From: 66-474 sp035695065
Lineage (GTDB): Bacteria; Pseudomonadota; Gammaproteobacteria; Xanthomonadales; Rhodanobacteraceae
Length of the DNA stretch: 64,000 bases
Reading direction: 5' to 3'
Assembly (NCBI GenBank): GCA_035695065.1
Contig: DASSEW010000067.1
Coordinates: forward strand, 5,036 to 69,035
Part shown: piece after piece, positions 58,073 to 64,000 of the stretch
Layout: each line of letters begins with the position of its first letter
Position numbering within the stretch: the first letter of the stretch is position 1
Made by a program: the position numbers and the translations under genes
The notes under the pieces: generated by a model
Databases searched by the model: none
What the model was told of the DNA's origin: nothing
The model's input: the letters and a program-made list of their open reading frames with translations, nothing else

Positions 58073-59116
58073 ATGGCCAGCACGCTCGAAAACTTTCACA
58101 AGGCGCTCGGCAAGGGCGAACTCGCACCGGTCTATCTGATCGCGAGCGAAGAACCGTTGCTGTTGCAGGAAGCGTGTGACGCGTTGCGCGCGCGCGCGCG
58201 TGCACTGGGATTCGCCGAGCGCGAAGTGCTGGACGTGGATGCCAAGTTCGACTGGAACCAGCTCGCGCGCGCTTCGGCGAGCATGTCGCTGTTTTCCTCG
58301 CGACGCCTGATCGAATTGCGCGTGCCGACGGGCCTGGTCGGAAAGGAAGGCTCCGCTGCGATCGTCGAGTGGTGCAAGTCGCCTGCCGCTGACACCGTGC
58401 TGCTGATCAGCGCGGCGCAGTGGGGCAAGAAGAACGAAGGCGCGTGGGTGCGCGAGATCGAGCGCAATGGCGTCTATGTTCCGATCAAGGCGCTGCGGGT
58501 GGACGAGTTGCCGGCGTGGATTCGCGCGCGCATGCACGTGCGCGGTTTCAACCCGGATGACGATGCCGTCGCGCTTTTGGCCTCGCGCGCCGAGGGCAAT
58601 CTGCTGGCGATCGCGCAGGAAATCGACAAGCTGTCGATGCTGCGCGAGGGCGGGCGCGTCGCTGCGAGTGAACTGGAAGCGCTGGATGCCGACAACGCGC
58701 TGTTCGACGTCTTCAAGTTGACCGACGCAGCATTCGGTGGCGATGCGCAACGTGCGTTGCGCGTGCTTTCCGGGTTGCGCGCGGAAGGCGAGGACGTGAT
58801 CCCGATGCTCGGCTGGATGCTCAACCAGCTCGAGCTCGCGTTGCGGCTGGCTTCGGCCGACGACTTCGCCGCTGCCGCACGCGCTGAATACAACTTCTGG
58901 CCGGCGAAACAGCGTGTGTTCGCGAGCGCCCTGAAGCGCGCCGGCCGCGGTCCTTCGCACTGGGAACATTGCGTGGCGTGGTGCGCGCGCATCGACCGCA
59001 TGGCCAAGGGTCGTATCGTGGACGATGCCGGCAAGGCGATGGGCGACCCCTGGCAGGAAATGGAGCGTTTGCTGGTCGCGATTGCGCAACCGCGCGCGAC
59101 GGCCGCCCTGGCGTGA
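58073..59116 (+). CDS. holA: DNA polymerase III subunit delta
   Basis: A 347-aa clamp-loader subunit that opens the beta clamp. It begins VYLIASEEPLLLQEACDALRARA (the delta-family P-loop-like remnant) and contains RRLIELRVPTG, LLISAAQWGKKNEGAW, LLAIAQEIDKLSML and FDVFKLTDAAFGGDAQRALRVL. It lies 13 bp after lptE with GGAGGCCGG ahead of the ATG. It overlaps nadD as GTGA. Confidence 0.95.
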   Translation: MASTLENFHKALGKGELAPVYLIASEEPLLLQEACDALRARARALGFAEREVLDVDAKFDWNQLARASASMSLFSSRRLIELRVPTGLVGKEGSAAIVEWCKSPAADTVLLISAAQWGKKNEGAWVREIERNGVYVPIKALRVDELPAWIRARMHVRGFNPDDDAVALLASRAEGNLLAIAQEIDKLSMLREGGRVAASELEALDADNALFDVFKLTDAAFGGDAQRALRVLSGLRAEGEDVIPMLGWMLNQLELALRLASADDFAAAARAEYNFWPAKQRVFASALKRAGRGPSHWEHCVAWCARIDRMAKGRIVDDAGKAMGDPWQEMERLLVAIAQPRATAALA

Positions 59117-59751
59117 GCACGATGAGCCCGCTCGCCATCCTCGGCGGCACGTTCGACCCGGTGCACCTCGGGCACCTGCGCGCGGCGTGGGAGGCTTCCG
59201 AGGCGCTGGCTGCGGAAGTGCGGCTGATGCCGGCGCACGTGCCGCCTCACCGACCTGCGCCGGTGGCGAGTGCGCAGCAGCGGGTCGCGATCCTGCGCGC
59301 AGCGCTGGCGGGGCAGGATCACCTGGCGCTGGACACGCGCGAGCTGGATCGCAACGGCCCCTCGTATACCTTCGACACGCTGTCCGGATTGCGCGAAGAA
59401 ATCGGCGCGCGGCCGCTGGTGCTGCTGATCGGCTCGGATGCGTTCGCCGCGTTGCCGACCTGGCATCGCTGGCGCGAGCTGTTCGATCTCGCGCATTTCG
59501 GCGTGCTGACGCGGCCGGGTCACGTGCCATCGCTGCCGCTCGAACTCGCAACGGAAATGGCGCAGCGTGAGGTGACCGGCGCTGACGCATTGCGCGCGAC
59601 TCCGACCGGCCGCGTGTTGCGCATCGCAATCACGCAACTGGAGATTTCCGCCACCCGCATCCGCGCCTTGTTGCGCGAGGGCAGCGAGCCACGCTGGCTG
59701 CTGCCGGATGCGTTGTTCGCAGATCCGGGGCTGCTGGCGCCCTACCGCTGA
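59113..59751 (+). CDS. nadD: Nicotinate-nucleotide adenylyltransferase NadD
   Basis: A 212-aa nucleotidyltransferase converting nicotinate mononucleotide to deamido-NAD. It shows ILGGTFDPVHLGHLRAAWEA (HxGH), VPPHRPAP, GPSYTFDTL, LIGSDAFAALPTWHRWREL and ISATRIRALLREG. I use the GTG that overlaps the holA stop (GTGA), in line with other starts in this window; an ATG nine bases later would shorten it by three residues. Confidence 0.94.
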   Translation: MSTMSPLAILGGTFDPVHLGHLRAAWEASEALAAEVRLMPAHVPPHRPAPVASAQQRVAILRAALAGQDHLALDTRELDRNGPSYTFDTLSGLREEIGARPLVLLIGSDAFAALPTWHRWRELFDLAHFGVLTRPGHVPSLPLELATEMAQREVTGADALRATPTGRVLRIAITQLEISATRIRALLREGSEPRWLLPDALFADPGLLAPYR

Positions 59752-59828
59752 CGCACTTGCGCCCGAGCCCAGGACGCGCATACTGGAGCCGCGCATCCCG
59801 CGCACACTCAGGCCGAGGCCGCACACAC

Positions 59829-60230
59829 TTGAGCAAGCAGCCGCTGTCCCGCCGTACCGAAGAACCCACTCCCTCCGCTCCATCCGAACAGGTCCTGCGC
59901 CAGCGCGTCCTCGAAGCGCTGGACGAATTGAAGGCCCGCGACGTCCGCGAAATCGACGTGCGCGGCAAGACCTCGATCGCCGACCTGCTGATCATCGCCT
60001 CCGGCACTTCCACCCGCCACGTCAAATCCATCGCCGACGAGGTGGTGAAGTTCGTCAAGCGCGCGGGCATGCTGCCGCTGGGCGTGGAAGGCGAAACCGA
60101 GGCCGAATGGGTGCTGGTGGACCTGGGCGACATCATCGTGCACGTCATGTTGCCGCGCATCCGCGAGTTCTATGGACTGGAACGGTTGTGGACGGTAGGC
60201 GATCATGACGCGGCCGCCGCGAACGAGTGA
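59829..60230 (+). CDS. rsfS: Ribosomal silencing factor RsfS
   Basis: A 133-aa protein that binds uL14 and keeps ribosomal subunits apart during starvation. The conserved core is DVREIDVRGKTSIADLLIIASGTSTRHVKSIADEV, with EGETEAEWVLVDLGDIIVHVMLP. No ATG exists upstream of the core; I chose a TTG (LSKQPLSRR) with GAGG ten bases ahead. A TTG at 59757 is possible but adds Arg-rich sequence unlike the family. Confidence 0.93.
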   Translation: MSKQPLSRRTEEPTPSAPSEQVLRQRVLEALDELKARDVREIDVRGKTSIADLLIIASGTSTRHVKSIADEVVKFVKRAGMLPLGVEGETEAEWVLVDLGDIIVHVMLPRIREFYGLERLWTVGDHDAAAANE

Positions 60231-60241
60231 GTGCTCTTTCG

Positions 60242-60342
60242 AAAAGTGCAGCCAGGGACGGCTGCTTTGAAAGCCGCAAACGCCGGGGGGTTATGCGCTC
60301 GCCTTCTGGTGTTCGAAGGAGCGATCAGGGACGATCGCAAAA
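60242..60342 (+). promoter_or_regulatory. rlmH leader with two constant-loop hairpins
   Basis: Hairpin A is GCAGCC-AGGGAC-GGCTGC (60248-60265), flanked by AAAAGT and TTTGAAA. Hairpin B is GCGATC-AGGGAC-GATCGC (60321-60338), only four bases before the rlmH ATG. Both loops contain AGGGA, and the second is the only Shine-Dalgarno-like sequence near the start. Confidence 0.65.
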
Positions 60343-60807
60343 ATGAAGGCGCGCATCGTCGCCGTGGGCGAGCGCATGCCCGCATGGGTGGCCGAAGGCT
60401 TCGCCGAATACCAGAAGCGGTTGAGCCGCGAACTGCCGCTGGAACTCGTCGAGATCAAACCGCCCGCGCGCGGCCGTGACCTGAAGCGCGCCATGACGGA
60501 AGAGGGCGATGCACTGCTCGCCGCGGTGCCGCGCGATGCGCACGTGCTCGCGCTGGATGGCCGCGGCAGCCCCTGGAGCAGCGACCAGCTCGCGGAGCAA
60601 CTGAAGCGCTGGCGGATGGACGGGCGTGACCTCGCCTTCCTGATCGGCGGCGCGGAAGGCCATGCGCAAGCCGTCCTGCAACGCGCGGACCAGCGCTGGT
60701 CATTGGGATCGCTCACCTTGCCGCACATGCTGGTGCGACTTGTGGTGGCCGAGCAGTTGTATCGCGCGACCACGATCCTCGCCGGACATCCCTACCACCG
60801 CGGTTGA
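60343..60807 (+). CDS. rlmH: 23S rRNA pseudouridine(1915)-N3-methyltransferase RlmH
   Basis: A 154-aa SPOUT methyltransferase of the YbeA family that methylates the pseudouridine at 1915 in helix 69 of 23S rRNA. It shows IVAVGERMPAWVAEGFAEYQKRL, LALDGRGSPWSSDQLAE, FLIGGAEGH and the C-terminal LTLPHMLVRLVVAEQLYRATTILAGHPYHRG. It follows rsfS as in most bacteria, but separated by a structured 112-bp leader. Confidence 0.96.
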   Translation: MKARIVAVGERMPAWVAEGFAEYQKRLSRELPLELVEIKPPARGRDLKRAMTEEGDALLAAVPRDAHVLALDGRGSPWSSDQLAEQLKRWRMDGRDLAFLIGGAEGHAQAVLQRADQRWSLGSLTLPHMLVRLVVAEQLYRATTILAGHPYHRG

Positions 60808-60865
60808 ATCGTTCGTTCCCTGCACGGCAGGTGTCTGCACTTCAGCATCATCACGCCGCATGGCC

Positions 60866-60892
60866 GCAGGCGGGAGCGAAACTCCCGCCTGC
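60866..60892. terminator. Strong hairpin between rlmH and the adhesin gene
   Basis: A perfect 11-bp stem GCAGGCGGGAG/CTCCCGCCTGC with a CGAAA loop in the convergent gap. It lacks a T-run, so it may end transcription only weakly or act as a barrier. Confidence 0.5.
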
Positions 60893-60905
60893 CGATCCGG
60901 TGCGA

Positions 60906-63900
60906 TCACCAGACGACCGCCGCGCCCACGCCGGCGCCGAGATCACCACGCGTGTCGCTGCTGGCATTGGCTTTCAGGATGTAGCGTCCGCTTTCAGTGA
61001 TCTTGGACAAACCCACCGCCATGCCGGTTTCGCCCCGGAACGTGCCGAGACCGACGCTCAACGCGCTCTGGTTGGGTGCATACGGTTGCGGCAGATTGGC
61101 CGCGGCGATGGCCGATGCGATGCCGGCATTCGCCCGGTTTCCAAGTTTGCTGAGGTCGCTCTGCACCTGGTTGAACCGCTGGTCGGTGTAGGTCTGGGCC
61201 CAGTTCTCAGCAGTGGAGATGCCTGCATTCAACTGCCCGACGTTCACTGCGTCATTGGCTGCGGTGCCGGTCGCCACGTTGTGGATGGTAGCGGGTGCGC
61301 CGCCCTGGTCCATCGTGACATTCGTATAGTCAGTGCTGCCATCGGTATTACTGTCGTACTGCACGCCACCGCTTTGCGCGGCCCGCAACTGGCCCACCGT
61401 GGCGGCGTCGGTCGGTGCGGTGCCGGCCGCAACGTTGGTGATCTGGCGCAGGTTGCCGGCCGAGCCCACCGACACCGTATTGTCGCCGGTTGCGACTGAG
61501 CCGGCGCCGATCGCGACGCTGTTGTTGCCGGATGCCTCCGCGCCCTGGCCGATCGCGGTGCTGCCGGTTCCGCTCGCCGCGGCGGAAGTGCCGACCGCCG
61601 TGCTCTGGTCGCCGCCTGCATTACTGTCGTTGCCCATCGCCAGCGAGTTGGTACCGGAGGCGGAAGCGCCCGCACCGCCGGCCGCCGAATTGGTTCCGGT
61701 CGGAGTCGGCATCGGCTGGTTGTTGAGGTCCCTGCTGACCTGGAACATCCCGGCGCCGTTCTGGTTGATGGTGTTGATCTGGCCCTGCAGGTTCGAAATA
61801 TTGCTGGTATTGGTATTGACCTGCGTGCCGAGCGAGTTGACCGCCTGGTTGGTGGCGTAGAGCTGCGAGCCGTTCACCGCGTCCGTGCTGGTCGCGTTCA
61901 ACTGGCCGGCCGCGACGTTGGTGACTTGGCGTTCGTTGCCAGCGCTGCCGACGCTGAAGACGCTCGTCGGCGCCGCGCCCGCGAAGTTATACGCGCTGCC
62001 CCAGAGCGTGACTCCCGATGTGGCGGTGGCCGCGCCGGTCACGGAGCCGGAACCGATTGCCACGTCGCCGACATTGGTCGCCACGGCGTCGGCGCCGATC
62101 GCCACGCTGTCGCTACCAAGTGCCTGCGAATCCGCACCGGTCGAGTTGACATGGAAGTACTTGATGCCGGCGCCGCCATTCACCGCGCCATTGATCTGGT
62201 CGAACACGCTCTGCACCGAGCCGTAGCTGTTGCCGTCGTATTCGATGCTCGTGGTCAAGGTGCCGGTGAGCGGATCGTAGCTGCTCGCGCCGCCGAGCCC
62301 GGCGGCCATGCCGGTGCCCAGCGTCTGCAGGTTCGCGGCATTGGCCGCGACGTTCTGGTTGGTCGCGTACAACTGCGAGCCGTTCACCGCGTCGGTGCTG
62401 GTCGCGCTGAGCGAACCCGCCGCGACGTTGCCCACCGTGTTGCCACCCATGTTGATCGTCTGGCCAGCCGCAATCGCCAGCCCGCCATTGGCGTTGATCG
62501 CGCCACCGGCGGTGATGCCTCCGGAAGCCGTCACGGTCGTGAAGTTCGGATTGTCCGAGACATCGAACGTCAGGCTGGTGCCGTTTTGCGTCACGATCGC
62601 GTTGCCGCTCGGACCGGCGGAAATATCCAGCGTTGCGCCGGGCGCGACGTTGACCGCCGTGCCGCCATTCGCGCTCAAATTCCAGCCCGCGCCCGCTGTT
62701 TGCTGCACGGCATAAAGCTGCGATCCATTCACCGCGTCGGTGCTGGTGGAACCCACCGCGCCCGCCGCGACATTGTGCAAAGCGACCGGACCCGCCGCGG
62801 CGCCTACCAGTGTCACGTCGTTGCTGGGCACCTGGGGCGTCGGGTTGCCGGAAGCATCCGAGTATTGAACGGGCGCTTTGGTTTGCAGATCGCTGATGGC
62901 CTGGCCGACGTTGCTGTCGCTGTTGCCGTAAACGTCGTAGCTCGGCGCCGAAATCGTGCCGGTGCCGGAGTTGTACGCCGCACCGCCGCCCAGCGCGGAG
63001 GCCGTCGAGTTGCCGAGGTTGTCGAGGTTGGTGGTTGTGGTGGCGATCGCCGTCGTATTCGCGGCCACGTTCTGGTTGGTGGCATACAATTGCGAGCCGT
63101 TCACCGCGTCGGTGCTGGTGGCGTTCAACGCGCCGCTCGCGACGTTGGTGATGACCTGCGCGCTGCCGCCGTAGCTGGCGTCGTAGGCGCCCATGCCACC
63201 GTTCAACGCCGGGTTCCACTGAAGGGCATTCTGTTGCAGGGCCGTGATGTTGCCGGTATTGGTCGCAATGGCCGAAGTATTGGCGGCGACGTTCTGGTTG
63301 GTCGCGTACAACTGCGATCCGTTCACGGCATCGGTGCTGGTGGCGTTCAGGGCGCCGGCCTGGATGTTCGTCAACGCGACAGGGGAGGTCGCACCGGTGC
63401 CGCCGAGCGTCACGCTGCCGTGGGTGGCGTTGTCGTACATCACCGCGTCGGCGGTGGCGGTGCCCACCGTGGACTGCAACTGTTCAAGATTGACCGCATC
63501 GTGCGCTTGCGTGGCATCGGCGACGTTGCCGATCCTCTGCGGGTTGCCGGAGCCGTGGCTCGCGTCGTAGGTGCCGAGCGTGCTGTTCCATTGCAGCGCA
63601 TCGGTTTGCAGCGCGGAAATGTCGCCGCTATTCGTTGCAATGGCTGAAGTGTTCGCGGCAACGCTCTGGTTGGTCGCATAGAGCTGCGAACCATTCACCG
63701 CGTCGGTGCTGGTGGAACCCACCGCGCCCGCCGCGACGTTATGCAACGCAACCGGACCCGCTGCCGCGCCTACCAGTGTCACGTCATTGCTCGGAACCAG
63801 CGGGGTCGGATTGCCCGAAGCATCCGAATACTGCACCGGCGCCTTGGTCTGGAGGTCGGTGATCGCCTGGCCCACGTTGCTGTCGGTGCTGCCGTACACG

Positions 63901-64000
63901 TCGTAGCTCGGCGCCGAGATCGTGCCGGTGCCGGAGTTGTACGCCGCACCGCCGCCCAAGGCGGCAGCCGTCGAGCTGCCGAGATTGCCGAGGTCGGTTG
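60906..64000 (-). CDS. Trimeric autotransporter adhesin (YadA-like), C-terminal part; 5' end outside window
   Basis: More than 1,030 codons of a surface adhesin. It consists of Hep/Hag-type head and neck repeats (AVNGSQLYATNQ occurs about six times, with TDAVNGS and NVAAGxLxATS variants), a head stretch of SVAIGAGSVATGDNTVSVGS-like units and a final YadA anchor domain (QRFNQVQSDLSKLGNRANAG, then SVGLGTFRGETGMAVGLS, ending GVGAAVVW). The anchor forms a trimeric barrel that carries the stalk outward. The frame is open to the window edge, so the signal peptide is not seen. It is convergent with rlmH. Confidence 0.95.
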   Translation of the reverse strand, partial: TDLGNLGSSTAAALGGGAAYNSGTGTISAPSYDVYGSTDSNVGQAITDLQTKAPVQYSDASGNPTPLVPSNDVTLVGAAAGPVALHNVAAGAVGSTSTDAVNGSQLYATNQSVAANTSAIATNSGDISALQTDALQWNSTLGTYDASHGSGNPQRIGNVADATQAHDAVNLEQLQSTVGTATADAVMYDNATHGSVTLGGTGATSPVALTNIQAGALNATSTDAVNGSQLYATNQNVAANTSAIATNTGNITALQQNALQWNPALNGGMGAYDASYGGSAQVITNVASGALNATSTDAVNGSQLYATNQNVAANTTAIATTTTNLDNLGNSTASALGGGAAYNSGTGTISAPSYDVYGNSDSNVGQAISDLQTKAPVQYSDASGNPTPQVPSNDVTLVGAAAGPVALHNVAAGAVGSTSTDAVNGSQLYAVQQTAGAGWNLSANGGTAVNVAPGATLDISAGPSGNAIVTQNGTSLTFDVSDNPNFTTVTASGGITAGGAINANGGLAIAAGQTINMGGNTVGNVAAGSLSATSTDAVNGSQLYATNQNVAANAANLQTLGTGMAAGLGGASSYDPLTGTLTTSIEYDGNSYGSVQSVFDQINGAVNGGAGIKYFHVNSTGADSQALGSDSVAIGADAVATNVGDVAIGSGSVTGAATATSGVTLWGSAYNFAGAAPTSVFSVGSAGNERQVTNVAAGQLNATSTDAVNGSQLYATNQAVNSLGTQVNTNTSNISNLQGQINTINQNGAGMFQVSRDLNNQPMPTPTGTNSAAGGAGASASGTNSLAMGNDSNAGGDQSTAVGTSAAASGTGSTAIGQGAEASGNNSVAIGAGSVATGDNTVSVGSAGNLRQITNVAAGTAPTDAATVGQLRAAQSGGVQYDSNTDGSTDYTNVTMDQGGAPATIHNVATGTAANDAVNVGQLNAGISTAENWAQTYTDQRFNQVQSDLSKLGNRANAGIASAIAAANLPQPYAPNQSALSVGLGTFRGETGMAVGLSKITESGRYILKANASSDTRGDLGAGVGAAVVW
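62711..63034 (-). repeat. Long imperfect repeat inside the adhesin gene, copy A
   Basis: A ~324-bp segment nearly identical to 63677-64000, offset by 966 bp (322 codons, in frame). It encodes the stretch AVNGSQLY ... LHNVAAGAVGSTSTD and the preceding NSGTGTISAPSYDVYG unit. Copy B continues past the window edge. Confidence 0.85.
63677..64000 (-). repeat. Long imperfect repeat inside the adhesin gene, copy B
   Basis: Counterpart of copy A with scattered third-position changes. It is cut by the window edge, so the full repeat length is unknown. Confidence 0.85.

Noticed and set aside
61840..63720. Possible CRISPR-like or tandem DNA repeats in the adhesin region
   Set aside because: The repeats are in frame, unevenly spaced and encode AVNGSQLYATNQ head/neck units of a trimeric autotransporter.

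Overview
The window looks like a stretch of chromosome from a strongly GC-rich gammaproteobacterium of the Xanthomonadales, most likely Rhodanobacteraceae-like; I cannot name the genus. The grounds are the housekeeping content and order (rnr-rlmB, yajC-secD-secF, leuS-lptE-holA-nadD-rsfS-rlmH, yggX beside mutY), xanthomonalisin-type S53 peptidases, and GTAG-tipped palindromic repeats of the kind known from Stenotrophomonas and Xanthomonas. Most genes are packed with ATGA, GTGA, TTGA or TGATG overlaps. I see no prophage, insertion sequence, CRISPR array or rRNA operon. There is one tRNA gene (Phe).

Layout. 1-2,800: 3' end of rnr, rlmB and a small membrane protein, then a hypothetical gene and an alkyltransferase-like DNA repair protein. 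2,800-9,000: DUF3309 peptide, TrxR-like flavoprotein, tRNA-Phe, a D12-class DNA adenine methylase coupled to a fatty-acid-hydroxylase/sterol-desaturase protein, yggX, mutY and an AsmA-like gene coupled to ftsY. 9,000-16,300: ftsY, rsmD, coaD, a lipoprotein, then a tightly coupled yfhL-ggt-MBL-TMEM43-MAPEG operon. 16,300-23,100: a leftward nitroreductase-exonuclease-Nudix operon, and the proton-translocating transhydrogenase genes, whose pntAA is separated from pntAB-pntB by an opposite-strand sigma factor/membrane protein/DUF3106 operon. 23,100-27,900: a membrane protein, a large periplasmic-propeller diguanylate cyclase, sufT and a small membrane protein.

27,900-34,600 holds three consecutive secreted S53 (sedolisin-type) acid peptidases, each with its own leader and mostly its own terminator. 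34,600-38,600 has a one-domain asparaginase and yajC-secD-secF. 38,600-54,300 is mixed: M13 metallopeptidase, a secreted protein of unknown function, a beta-CASP RNase-like protein, a DEAD-box helicase with a long leader, DUF502, an ECF sigma factor with a membrane partner, an S10 carboxypeptidase, a Ser/Thr kinase fused to a formylglycine-generating-enzyme-like domain, a thioredoxin-TPR protein and a secreted amidohydrolase. 54,300-60,800 is the leuS-to-rlmH block. From 60,906 to the window edge runs the 3' part of a trimeric autotransporter adhesin.

Taken together the accessory genes suggest a peptide-degrading, secretion-active free-living bacterium: S53, S10 and M13 peptidases, GGT, amidohydrolase and the SecDF/YajC accessory machinery.

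The most unusual DNA-level signals are small repeats. GTAG-tipped REP-like elements supply the TAG stop codon of six genes. Another family of hairpins has variable stems but a near-constant CAGGGA/CATGGA loop; one of them sits directly in front of the rlmH start with the Shine-Dalgarno-like AGGGA in its loop.
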